32,414 nucleotides of DNA from Klebsiella pneumoniae (lineage in GTDB: Bacteria > Myxococcota_A > UBA796 > GCA-2862545): assembly GCA_945861065.1 (NCBI GenBank), contig CAMASI010000056.1, positions 1-32,414 of the forward strand, read 5' to 3'. Each line of letters begins with the position of its first letter. Position 1 is the stretch's first letter. Of this stretch, positions 23,257 to 31,694 are shown in pieces. The position numbers were made by a program, and so were the translations under genes. A model generated the notes under the pieces. The model saw nothing but the letters and a program-made list of their open reading frames with translations. It was not told where the DNA came from and did no database searches.

Positions 23257-24375
23257 TCATTCCGGCTCGACACCGGCCCGCTCCCGATCCGCAAACACAG
23301 CGCGCGGGCGCTGCCTCAATCGCTCCGCGAGGTCTGCCAAGAAACGGCCGACGTCGATAGTCGGCGCCTCTTTCAAATAGCGGTCCACAATGGGGGTCGT
23401 CCCCACATAGTGACGCTCATAGGCGGACCTTCGAAGCAATGGGCGGAACCGCATGAGGTCCTTCGGCCCGGTCGGCAAAGGCAAAAGGTCCACGTGAGCG
23501 TGGGTCTTGGCCCGCTCATCGAGCTTGCCGAGCACCATTCCGAGGTTGTCCTCGAGGTCCTCCTCCGGACAATGGCAGGCAAAATCGTCGTACAACCTCC
23601 GCGCGATCGCACAAGCCTCGGTGATGGGCATCCTGGCTTCCCGCTCTCTTCCCATCCGGCGTACCAACACCAGAAACGGAATGGGCTGCCAGCCTGTGGC
23701 CTCGACCACATCAGGCGCTCTAAAGTCCGGTTGTAGGTACGCGAAGTGCCTGGGGTCGATGACGTCAAAGCCGCCTCGCCCGTAGAACAACATCCGTCGC
23801 CAACTGGTCTCATCCTCTGGAGCGAAAAACTCCATTTCCGCGCACAGGTCAATCCGGCAGCCGAACCCCTTCGACGGCTTGTCGGGAAGGGGCAACGCGA
23901 TGAGACCACGGCGGTGCAGTCCTGCGAGAAACCCAAGCGCGATCTCCACGGGACAAATGCGGAGCCAATAGGACAACACCGTTCCACGGGCCTCGGGCCT
24001 CATCACGATGTGCGACAGGTAGACCACGCAAAGGTCAGGCTCATCGAAGGGGTGAACGATGACGCTTCCATCGCGGACGCCACGAATTTCCCCATCAGGA
24101 CCACGCGCGACCAACAAGAAGTAGCGGATGAATGCACCCGAAGGCTCTGGCTCCCAAGGGTCGTCCAACAAGAAACGGCGAATCGCGTCCTCGCGCTCCA
24201 TCTCTCCGCTACTGCCGAACTCCGCCCACAACAGGTCGAAGGCAGGTCTGAAGTCGGGATCGTCCGGAGACGAGATCTCCCAGACCGCAAATTGGCGGGT
24301 TTCCCGTTCGATCATCTCGACAACGTCTTGTCGATACAAGTCGTCGAGACACAGACGAAGTCGGCGGGAAGCCAA
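23257..24375 (-). CDS. GNAT-like acetyltransferase, paralogue 2 (with C-terminal extension)
   Basis: 372 aa from TTG 24375, chosen for its GAGAGG site 5 nt upstream. An ATG at 24315 would give 352 aa. The open frame continues to 24885, but only as antisense of the flavin oxidase. It shares with the gene at 19895 an EMEFF block (180-184), YGRGGFDVIDPRHFAYLQPDFR (198-219), a following IPFLVLVRR strand and HVDLLPL (294-300). The canonical acetyl-CoA loop is degraded here (MRPEARGTVLSYWL instead of LPDYRGSGLAGLL). Some 70 extra residues follow the shared end. It may be an acyltransferase with altered cofactor use, or a non-catalytic relative. It lies between the GABA transaminase and the flavin oxidase, with no gap to the former and 31 bp to the latter. 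Confidence 0.65.
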   Translation of the reverse strand: MASRRLRLCLDDLYRQDVVEMIERETRQFAVWEISSPDDPDFRPAFDLLWAEFGSSGEMEREDAIRRFLLDDPWEPEPSGAFIRYFLLVARGPDGEIRGVRDGSVIVHPFDEPDLCVVYLSHIVMRPEARGTVLSYWLRICPVEIALGFLAGLHRRGLIALPLPDKPSKGFGCRIDLCAEMEFFAPEDETSWRRMLFYGRGGFDVIDPRHFAYLQPDFRAPDVVEATGWQPIPFLVLVRRMGREREARMPITEACAIARRLYDDFACHCPEEDLEDNLGMVLGKLDERAKTHAHVDLLPLPTGPKDLMRFRPLLRRSAYERHYVGTTPIVDRYLKEAPTIDVGRFLADLAERLRQRPRAVFADRERAGVEPE

Positions 24376-24406
24376 GTGGACCTCTCGTTGCGATAACCCC
24401 CTTCTT

Positions 24407-25723
24407 ATGGCAGACGTCGACCCCAACGCTTCGCTGTGGGCCGCAACTGCCGCCCCAGGCGAAGCGACCCCACCCCTTAAGGGTCGCCACACCGTGGACG
24501 TCCTTGTAGTCGGCGGGGGATTCACCGGCCTCTCCACGGCATTGCACCTCGCAGAACGGCATCCGCACCTGCGCATCGCCGTCCTGGAGGCGAGGCGGGT
24601 GGGCTCGGGCGCCTCCGGTCGTTGTGGAGGAATGGCGCTCCACTGGTTCCACTCGCCACACGACGGTGACGATGAGAGCCTCGTCGAAGAATGGCGGTTG
24701 ACGGACGAAGTCATCGCCTCAATGGACGGACTTTCCGCTCGGTACGCGTTCCCCCTGCGAATCCGCCGGGGCGGCGCACTCGACGTGCACGCACCCGGGC
24801 GCGACGCCGAGCAAGCCCACAAACTCACCGAGCGTCTGTCCGGCCTCGGACTTCCGGTGTCTTGGCTCTCGGGCCGAGCGCTCACCGCACGCCTCGACCT
24901 GCGAGATGCCTACGGCGCCATGTACGACCCCGATGCGATGGTGATTCACCCGATGGACTGGTTGATCGGCCTGCGGGAGGCGCTGCTCGGTCTCGGCGTC
25001 GCGGTGTACGAACGAAGCCCGGTCACGCACCTTTCGTTGGGGGCCGAGATCGAAGCCACGACCGAATCGGGCCAAATCAGAGCCAACGCCGTCGTTCTCG
25101 GTACCGGTGCGTGGACCTCTTCCCTGGGACTGTTTCCCCATGCTGTGCTCCCCCTCCACGCCCATGTCGTGGCGACGAAGTCGTTTTCCGACAGCTGGTG
25201 GACGCTCAACGGCTTCGCTGGTATCGCGGGCATGAGCGATGATGCGCCGCGCCTAGGCTGGTCCGCGCTGTCACCGATGGGCCACCTACTGCTCGGCGGC
25301 GGTTCCAACGACGGCTACGCGTACCGGGCCTGTGGCCGACGCACATGGCCCTACCCCCGCACGGTAGCGCAAACCGAGATTCACAGCCATTTCACCGGGT
25401 GGATGCCGTTCCTGGCCGGCGCGCCCATCGAACGCAGCTGGACGGGCGTCGTTGACCTGTCGCTTGATCGCATGCCCCGAATGGGCGTCACCGGGCCCTA
25501 CAACAACGTGTACTACGCACTGGGCTTTTCTGGCCATGGCGTCGTGATGGCAAACCTCGCCGGTCGCGTGCTGGCGGACACGTACGACGGGGACACCCAA
25601 CGGTGGCAGAACACCCCGTTCTTCCAACAGCCCTTTCGGCCTTGGCCCCCAGAACCGTTCCGATGGGTTGGGTACCAACTGGCCACACGATGGACCGGAC
25701 GCTCGCCCCGCGCTCGTTCCTGA
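24407..25723 (+). CDS. FAD-dependent amine/amino-acid oxidase (DAO superfamily, PuuB-like)
   Basis: 438 aa from ATG 24407. The frame is open to 24128, but only antisense to the GNAT gene. DAO-fold features: VDVLVVGGGFTGLSTALHLAE (GxGxxG dinucleotide site, residues 36-41), E61 after strand 2, GASGRCGG (68-75), VVLGTGAWTS, and the C-terminal GFSGHGVVMANLAGRVLAD that closes the FAD site. The layout (GASGR, HPMDWLIGL, GFSGHG, LAGR) matches gamma-glutamylputrescine oxidase PuuB and relatives, enzymes that oxidise an amine to an aldehyde and reduce O2. No signal peptide. In putrescine breakdown PuuB acts upstream of a GABA transaminase, which is encoded nearby, so a shared pathway is plausible. Exact substrate is not known. 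Confidence 0.8.
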   Translation: MADVDPNASLWAATAAPGEATPPLKGRHTVDVLVVGGGFTGLSTALHLAERHPHLRIAVLEARRVGSGASGRCGGMALHWFHSPHDGDDESLVEEWRLTDEVIASMDGLSARYAFPLRIRRGGALDVHAPGRDAEQAHKLTERLSGLGLPVSWLSGRALTARLDLRDAYGAMYDPDAMVIHPMDWLIGLREALLGLGVAVYERSPVTHLSLGAEIEATTESGQIRANAVVLGTGAWTSSLGLFPHAVLPLHAHVVATKSFSDSWWTLNGFAGIAGMSDDAPRLGWSALSPMGHLLLGGGSNDGYAYRACGRRTWPYPRTVAQTEIHSHFTGWMPFLAGAPIERSWTGVVDLSLDRMPRMGVTGPYNNVYYALGFSGHGVVMANLAGRVLADTYDGDTQRWQNTPFFQQPFRPWPPEPFRWVGYQLATRWTGRSPRARS

Positions 25724-25802
25724 GCAAAAAATTCGAAGACCGCCGTAGCCATGACTCCACACCGCGTTACGGCCCGGACCCTCACGAGAACCCCTCGGCG
25801 CG

Positions 25803-27674
25803 ATGGACGCACTGATTCCAACAGCAAGTTTGTTTGGGAACCCCGAGCGGGCCATGCCTCGGCTGTCCGGCGACGGAAAATGGGTCGCTTGGCTTCAGCC
25901 CGTGAACGGCGTGCTCCAGGCCTGGGTCGCACCTTCTCAATCCCCGCAAGCAGCACGCCCCATCACACATGAAGGTTCAAGGGGCGTACAAAACACGGCG
26001 TGGGCAGGCGGCCGTTTCGTCTACGCCAAAGACGCGTTGGGCGATGAAGATTGGCACTTATGGTCCGTCAACCCCGACGGATCGGATCCGAAAGACCTGA
26101 CCCCGATTCCAGGCGTCAGCGCCACCGTTGTCGGCAACTCACCGGTGCATCCAGGCGTGCTCCTGGTAGGCCTGAACGACCGAGAACCGGCGCTGCATGA
26201 CGTGTGGCGAATCGACGCGCACACCGGCGAGCGCACGCTCGTTCTCATGAATGAGGGCGAAGCCGGTTTCATCGTCGACCGCGAACTTACGGTACGGGCG
26301 AGCGTCACCATGTCGCCGGACGGTTCGCTTCGATGGGAGCTCCGCCACGGGGCCGAGCGGGCAAGCTGGTTCGAGGTGCCGGCGGCGGACAGTCTCACCA
26401 CGCAAGTTGTCGGCATCGAAGGTCGAATCGCGTGGATTCTGGACAGCCGGGGGCGCGACACGGCCGCCTTGGTCGAGGAGAATCTCGACACCGGTGAGCG
26501 CCGGGTGCTCGTTGCGGCGACCGATTCCGACGTTCAAGAAGTCTGGAAACACCCGATGAGCGGCGTTCCACAGATGGCGTTCACCGAAGGGGAGCGTCGA
26601 AAACCGTGGAGCCTGGATTCCCGGGCCGGCAACGACATGAACTGGCTTCACACGCAACTCCCCGACGCCGATCTCCACTTGGTTTCGCGCACCGACGACG
26701 ACCTGACCTGGCTTGTCACCGAAGAACGATCGGATGGTCCCCTCCGGCATTGGACCTTCCACCGAAAAACGCAGGCATTAGAGCTCCTTTTTAACAGCCG
26801 GCCCTGGCTCGACACTGCGCCGCTCGCGCTCATGCGCGCCGTTACGATACCCGCCCGCGATGGCCTTCCTCTGGTCAGCTACCTGACCCTCCCCCGGTGG
26901 GTCGGCGACCGGCCAGCTGCGCCGCTGCCCCTGGTGCTCAACGTACACGGTGGCCCCTGGGCGCGTGACCACTGGGGCTACGACCCTGAAGCCCAGCTGT
27001 TCGCGAACCGCGGCTACGCGGTGTTGTCCGTGAACTTCCGCGGTTCTACAGGCCTCGGGAAGGGCTTTCTCAACGCGGGTGACCTCGAATGGGCCGGCCG
27101 CATGCACGACGACCTGCTCGACGCTGCCGATTGGGCAGTCGAACAGGGAATCGCCGATCGTGCGCGCGTGGCGGTCGTCGGCGGAAGCTACGGCGGGTAC
27201 GCAGCGCTCGTGGCGCTGACGTTCACACCGGGTCGTTTCGCTTGCGGCGTCTCGCTCGTCGGCCCCTCCAATCTGCTCACCCTGTTGGCCAGTATTCCCG
27301 CCTACTGGGCTCCGATGCGGGCCATGTTCACGACCCGAATGGGTGACGATCAAACCGAAGAAGGCCGCGCTCTGCTGTGGGAACGGTCGCCGCTCGCCCG
27401 TGTAGCCGAAATTCGCGATCCTCTGCTCATCGCTCAGGGTGCCAATGATCCGCGTGTTCGTCAGCAAGAAAGCGAGCAAATCGTACAGGCTATGCGCGAA
27501 CGGAAGATTCCGTTCACGTATGCCCTGTTCCCCGACGAAGGCCATGGCCTCGCCCGCGCCGAAAACCGCCTCGCCTACTATGCCCTGGCCCAGAATTTCC
27601 TCGCACTCCACCTGGGAGGGAGAACCGAGCCGGGCTTGCCAGGGGGGTCGTCTGTCATTCTAGAGACCTACTGA
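25803..27674 (+). CDS. S9-family serine peptidase (acylaminoacyl-peptidase-like)
   Basis: 623 aa, ATG 25803, without a strong ribosome-binding site. Residues 1-350 form a beta-propeller with blade-like repeats (MPRLSGDGKWVAWLQP, DWHLWSVNPDGSDPKDLT, SPDGSLRWEL). Residues about 370-610 are the alpha/beta hydrolase: LVLNVHGGPWARD, the nucleophile elbow GGSYGGYAALVAL with S462, QGANDPRV with D549, and DEGHG with H581. This is the prolyl-oligopeptidase fold, S9C branch (acylaminoacyl peptidases and related oligopeptidases). No signal peptide, so it is probably cytoplasmic and degrades short or N-acylated peptides. It follows the flavin oxidase by 79 bp on the same strand and could be co-transcribed. 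Confidence 0.9.
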   Translation: MDALIPTASLFGNPERAMPRLSGDGKWVAWLQPVNGVLQAWVAPSQSPQAARPITHEGSRGVQNTAWAGGRFVYAKDALGDEDWHLWSVNPDGSDPKDLTPIPGVSATVVGNSPVHPGVLLVGLNDREPALHDVWRIDAHTGERTLVLMNEGEAGFIVDRELTVRASVTMSPDGSLRWELRHGAERASWFEVPAADSLTTQVVGIEGRIAWILDSRGRDTAALVEENLDTGERRVLVAATDSDVQEVWKHPMSGVPQMAFTEGERRKPWSLDSRAGNDMNWLHTQLPDADLHLVSRTDDDLTWLVTEERSDGPLRHWTFHRKTQALELLFNSRPWLDTAPLALMRAVTIPARDGLPLVSYLTLPRWVGDRPAAPLPLVLNVHGGPWARDHWGYDPEAQLFANRGYAVLSVNFRGSTGLGKGFLNAGDLEWAGRMHDDLLDAADWAVEQGIADRARVAVVGGSYGGYAALVALTFTPGRFACGVSLVGPSNLLTLLASIPAYWAPMRAMFTTRMGDDQTEEGRALLWERSPLARVAEIRDPLLIAQGANDPRVRQQESEQIVQAMRERKIPFTYALFPDEGHGLARAENRLAYYALAQNFLALHLGGRTEPGLPGGSSVILETY

Positions 27675-27757
27675 CCGAACGTCACAACGTACGGCCCCGT
27701 TACGAAGGCCGACGGACGGGCGTCGCGCTACAAGCGCCCAGGGTTGGAGTCGTTCCG

Positions 27758-30340
27758 TTGTCGCAATTCACAAAGGTTGCCGCTGGCTTTGCCTCGGTCC
27801 TGTTGGTTTTTTCCCTCGGTAAAATTGGCTGCGCCGGGGACGCCCCGCGGCCCACACCCATTCTGCGCGCGGAGGCCACGAGCGTCATCCTCACGCAGTT
27901 GGCCTTCAAGGAATTGGAGGTGCCGGACCAGAGTCGTGCCGAGCGTCCACCAGAATGGATTCCCATTGCTGGGCCGTGGAAGTATGTCGGGACCACCCGG
28001 AAAGGCATGCACCGGTGGGAGACCGCCGTGCCATTTCGTCCCCGCGGTCTGTTCTTCCAGCGCGCACAGCCGGGAATGGCTCTGCGAAAAGCCCGCACAA
28101 CGGAGCATATTCGTTACGACCGTTTCGGTGAATCAAACGACCCCATGTGGTCCCATGATCGAACTTCGCTGACCGTCTACCTACCGGAGAAGGGCACGGG
28201 ACCTACAGACGGCGCGTTCGAAATCACCTACCCGAAAGCAAATGGCCGGGAAAATTCGCTCAACCGGGCAATGGGTGGCCAATCTCCAGAGGATTTCGTT
28301 CGGACGACGGCGGCCGACGGTTGGGATCACCGCATGGGGCTCCTTCTTCCGGCGCCCGCCAAAGTGGCCTGGGAATTGACGGTACCCTCCGCCGGGGAAT
28401 TGCATTTCGCGCCTGGAATCATCGAACCGGAAGTCTTCGACGGCCCACCCAGCGATGGCGCGCGGCTCGTGGTCGAAGTCGAGGAGAACGGGGCAACGAC
28501 CCAGGTCTACGCCGCAGACTTGAAACTGCATGGCTTTGCCAATGTAGACGTGGATTTGTCGAGATGGGCGGGCCAAAAGATTGTCCTCCGAATGAAGACA
28601 GAGCCCGGCGTCAGCACACAATTCGATTATGTGTTTCTTGCAGAGCCGTCCGTCACCAGCCGCGTGAGCGACCCTCGCCGCGTCCTAATGATATTTATCG
28701 ACACCCTTCGGCCCGATCATTTGTCCTACAATGGTTACGACCGACCCACGTCTCCAAAACTCGACGAACTGGTCGAACGCAGCGTAAGTTTCGACAATAC
28801 ACGATCCGTCGCTCCCTGGACATTGCCGTCAGAACGCGCCGTCCTGACCGGCCGCCAACCTGAGTGGTATTCCACACCCAAAGGAAAAACCGTTCAGGCG
28901 ACGCTTCGGGAACACGGATTCGTCACGGCAGAGTTCGCCGGAAACGTCTATCTCTCTGCCAATTTCGATATGGAACGGGATTGGGATTTCCACCGCGTCG
29001 GTTTGTGGCCCCTCGCCGAAGAAGTCACCGACGACGCGCTAGCCTGGATGGACGCCCACGAAGGACGCGATTCACTGCTGCAAGTGCACTATATGGGTTG
29101 CCACCTCCCGTACCTTGAGCCGATGCCCTACCGGACAATGTTTGCGGGCAGTCCCGTCGCGGGATTGCGAGATGAGTTTCACCTTTCGGACGTGAAACAA
29201 GCCCGAATCGACGACGACGCCGACGCCCAGGCTTGGGTCAAGGGGCGATACGACAACAACATCCGGTACGTCACCGATCAGGTAGGACGCCTTCTCACGC
29301 GCATGGGCCCAAACGACATCGTGGTCGTTTACGCCGACCACGGCGAAGAATTTTGGGAACATCGTGGTTTTGAGCACGGTCACACCTTGTTCGACGAACT
29401 GCTCCGAGTGCCGTTGATTGTCATGGGTCCCGGGCTCACGGCCGGTCGTGTCACCACACCCACCTCCTTATTGGACATCACGCCCACGATCCTGGACCTG
29501 CTCGACCTCGAGGCCAGCGGATACGACGGGCAAAGCCTCGTGCCCCTGGCCCAAGGCGACCCGGCCGCGCAAACGGCATTCGCGGCGCGTGACCTCGCTT
29601 TCGGGCGACCGCTGTACGGCACGGAACGGTGGGGCGTGCTGCACGGCAACGAAAAATGGACGACGAACGAGGGGCGTGAAGCGCTTTACCTGGTGAGCGA
29701 CGACCCAGAGGAGAAGAAAAACCTGCTCAAGGCCGATGCTGCCGACGCCGGCGCCCCGTTTCGAACACGCCTGGCCGAGGCCCTCGATCGCGACGTGGAC
29801 TTGGGTTGGCGTCTCGCTCCGAACCCGGCAAAGGGCCCTGTGCCCGACGATTTGGTCGTCACGCTGACCGTGCCGGGTGGCTTCAAGAGCGCGTGGATCG
29901 GCAGCGATTCGCTGGAGACCGCCTCTGCCACCGTCGAGGTCACCGGCGACGTCGCCACCTTCGTGTGGAAAGCGGGCGCGTCGGGATCGGTAGAAGGATT
30001 CGCCGTGCCCAACCTCCCGCTGGCCGAAGCCATGCCGCAACTCGTTGGGCAGGCCACACAGGGGGGCCTGTCCTTCCCCCTGAACCCGGACCCAAAGTTC
30101 GGGACCAGCCCCGGAGCCATTCGGGTGCCCTTGGCTCGCGCGATTTTCCCCAACCGTGGCATCGGATTGACTTGGAGCATGAACCCAACACCCGACCCGG
30201 AGGCCGGCACCATCAAAGCCCGTGACGACGAAATGAACGGGTCACTCAACGCGATGGGCTACCAGGATCCGACCGAAGATCCGGTAGAAATAAGGGAAGA
30301 AAAAGCCAAGAGCAAGGCGAAAGCGAAGGCCGGCCCCTAA
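27758..30340 (+). CDS. Sulfatase-superfamily hydrolase, exported, with Thr at the nucleophile site
   Basis: 860 aa, TTG 27758 with GGAG upstream. Residues 5-21 are a hydrophobic signal or anchor; a Cys follows at 25, but the -3 residue is Lys, so it is not a good lipobox. Residues 35-300 look like a beta-rich N-terminal domain. The sulfatase/alkaline-phosphatase domain starts at about 308: FIDTLRPDH (metal ligand D315), WTLPSERAVLTG (354-365), YADHGEEFWEHRGFEHGH (D527, H528, H540, H542) and a late PTILDLLDL block. The C/S-x-P-x-R formylglycine motif of true sulfatases is absent; T355 occupies the nucleophile region, as in phosphotransfer members. The last 180 residues are an extra domain, with a Lys-rich end (EEKAKSKAKAKAGP). 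Probably a periplasmic or surface phospho- or sulfo-ester hydrolase. Confidence 0.8.
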   Translation: MSQFTKVAAGFASVLLVFSLGKIGCAGDAPRPTPILRAEATSVILTQLAFKELEVPDQSRAERPPEWIPIAGPWKYVGTTRKGMHRWETAVPFRPRGLFFQRAQPGMALRKARTTEHIRYDRFGESNDPMWSHDRTSLTVYLPEKGTGPTDGAFEITYPKANGRENSLNRAMGGQSPEDFVRTTAADGWDHRMGLLLPAPAKVAWELTVPSAGELHFAPGIIEPEVFDGPPSDGARLVVEVEENGATTQVYAADLKLHGFANVDVDLSRWAGQKIVLRMKTEPGVSTQFDYVFLAEPSVTSRVSDPRRVLMIFIDTLRPDHLSYNGYDRPTSPKLDELVERSVSFDNTRSVAPWTLPSERAVLTGRQPEWYSTPKGKTVQATLREHGFVTAEFAGNVYLSANFDMERDWDFHRVGLWPLAEEVTDDALAWMDAHEGRDSLLQVHYMGCHLPYLEPMPYRTMFAGSPVAGLRDEFHLSDVKQARIDDDADAQAWVKGRYDNNIRYVTDQVGRLLTRMGPNDIVVVYADHGEEFWEHRGFEHGHTLFDELLRVPLIVMGPGLTAGRVTTPTSLLDITPTILDLLDLEASGYDGQSLVPLAQGDPAAQTAFAARDLAFGRPLYGTERWGVLHGNEKWTTNEGREALYLVSDDPEEKKNLLKADAADAGAPFRTRLAEALDRDVDLGWRLAPNPAKGPVPDDLVVTLTVPGGFKSAWIGSDSLETASATVEVTGDVATFVWKAGASGSVEGFAVPNLPLAEAMPQLVGQATQGGLSFPLNPDPKFGTSPGAIRVPLARAIFPNRGIGLTWSMNPTPDPEAGTIKARDDEMNGSLNAMGYQDPTEDPVEIREEKAKSKAKAKAGP

Positions 30341-30520
30341 GGGCCCGCGCAAAAATAAGTTGCAGCATCGAGGGCTCGATGGCGCCCGCCGCGCAAGGCG
30401 CGGGGGTGCAGCCGAACCGAGGAGTACGTGGCGTACTTCGCAGGTTCGGCGGGGTCCCCGCAACGCAGCGCCGCGGGATGCCAGCGAGTCCGAATGCGCA
30501 AGTTATTCTTGCGCGGGCCC
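30341..30520. repeat. 180-bp palindromic element between convergent genes (MITE/REP-like, likely terminator)
   Basis: The ends are perfect inverted repeats: GGGCCCGCGCAA at 30341-30352 and its complement at 30509-30520. The symmetry continues inward (AATAA/TTATT, TTGC/GCAA and so on) with mismatches over nearly the full arms. The centre is a sharp hairpin: GCCGAACC (30411-30418) with GGTTCGGC (30443-30450), and inside it AGTACG (30423-30428) with CGTACT (30432-30437) around a TGG loop. The element starts right after the TAA of the sulfatase gene and its last base is the first of the aminotransferase stop. No ORF. It can act as a terminator in both directions and has the form of a non-autonomous palindromic element. 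Confidence 0.8.
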
Positions 30521-31674
30521 TAAGCCCCGCTAAGTGACCGCAGCGGCACCAAACGTTCGAGGGCGGCATTGAGCGTCGCGTCCTGTTTGCAGAAGGCAAA
30601 ACGAACGTAGGTCGTAGCAGCCCCGCGAAGGAAGAAGGCCGACGGGGGGATCGTAGCGACCCCCAAATTCAACAGCGCGTCGACCGCCGCCCGGTCGTCG
30701 GTCCAACCCATGCGGGAAAATCCGGCACAGACAAAGTACGCCCCGTCGGGTCGGTGGACCTCGAAGCCCACAGATTCCAGTCCCGCGCACAACAAGTCGC
30801 GACGGTTGTTGTAGCCACGGCGGAGGTCGTCGAACCAAGCGTCGGGGGCTGCCAGCGCTACCGCCGCCGCGACTTGAAAGGGCGTGGACGTTGCAAACGT
30901 CACGAATTGGTGCACAGCCCGCAATGCCGTCGTCAATGGCGGAGAAGCGACCGCCCACCCAACTTTCCATCCCGTTAATGAAAACGTTTTGCCTAAACTC
31001 GTCAGCCGAATCGTTCGGTCACGCAAGGCGGGACGGGCCAACGGTGTCTCGTGACGCCCGACATAGACAAGGTGCTCGTACACCTCGTCCGACAGTAGCA
31101 CCACGCCATGTCGCAACACCAGCGTCTCGATGATGTCCAACTCCGCAGCTGTGGTGACATGCCCAGTGGGATTGTGCGGCGTATTCAGCAACAGGACCCG
31201 CGTTCTGTGTGTGAAGGCCGCCGCCAATTGGTCAGGATCAAAGGTCCACGTTGGGGGTCGAAGCGGCACTGCAACTGCCACACCCCCCGCGAGTTCAATC
31301 GCCGCCCGGTAGGAGTCATAGAACGGCTCGAACAGGATGACTTCGTCGCCCGGGTTTACCAACGCCAAGATCGCATCGGCAATGCCCTCGGTGGCACCCG
31401 ACGTCACAGTCACCTCTGAGTCCGGGTCCAAGCTGAGGCCATGATGATGGTGGTCATGCGCTGCGATGGCCGCATTGAGAACAGGTAGGCCGGACATCCG
31501 CGCATACTGGCCGTGCCCGTCCCGAATCGCTCGTATGGCGGCTTCCTTAACGAAATCGGGCCCATCGAAGTCCGGATAGCCCTGAGCGAGGTTGACGGCG
31601 CCCGTCGCTACCGCCCGCCGTGTGATTTCGGAAAACACGGTCGTTCCAAAGTTCGCAATCCGTTGAGCGCCCAT
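30520..31674 (-). CDS. Class I/II PLP aminotransferase (YbdL/kynurenine aminotransferase-like)
   Basis: 384 aa, ATG 31674. Fold-type I features: AVNLAQGYPDFDGPDFV near the N-terminus (the signature of the methionine/kynurenine aminotransferase branch), TSGATEGI, FEPFYDSY, NTPHNPTG with N168, LLSDEVYEHLVY with D196, SLGKTFSLTGWKVGW with PLP-binding K229, and a late Arg in TTYVRFAFCK for the substrate carboxylate. The family moves amino groups from aromatic amino acids or methionine to 2-oxo acids. Length is normal and all key residues are present. No signal peptide. It is divergent from the small outer-membrane gene (20 bp between starts) and ends at the palindromic element. Not paralogous to the class III enzyme at 21877. 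Confidence 0.92.
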   Translation of the reverse strand: MGAQRIANFGTTVFSEITRRAVATGAVNLAQGYPDFDGPDFVKEAAIRAIRDGHGQYARMSGLPVLNAAIAAHDHHHHGLSLDPDSEVTVTSGATEGIADAILALVNPGDEVILFEPFYDSYRAAIELAGGVAVAVPLRPPTWTFDPDQLAAAFTHRTRVLLLNTPHNPTGHVTTAAELDIIETLVLRHGVVLLSDEVYEHLVYVGRHETPLARPALRDRTIRLTSLGKTFSLTGWKVGWAVASPPLTTALRAVHQFVTFATSTPFQVAAAVALAAPDAWFDDLRRGYNNRRDLLCAGLESVGFEVHRPDGAYFVCAGFSRMGWTDDRAAVDALLNLGVATIPPSAFFLRGAATTYVRFAFCKQDATLNAALERLVPLRSLSGA

Positions 31675-31694
31675 GCCCGGCCGTCGCCGATTCG

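Noticed and set aside
24376..24885. 170-codon upstream extension of GNAT paralogue 2
   Set aside because: It is fully antisense to the start of the flavin oxidase, whose FAD motif is encoded there. TTG 24375 has a good ribosome-binding site.
27758..27840. Lipoprotein signal in the sulfatase-fold protein
   Set aside because: Cys25 follows a hydrophobic stretch, but Lys stands at -3, which does not fit a lipobox. A signal anchor or Sec signal is equally possible.
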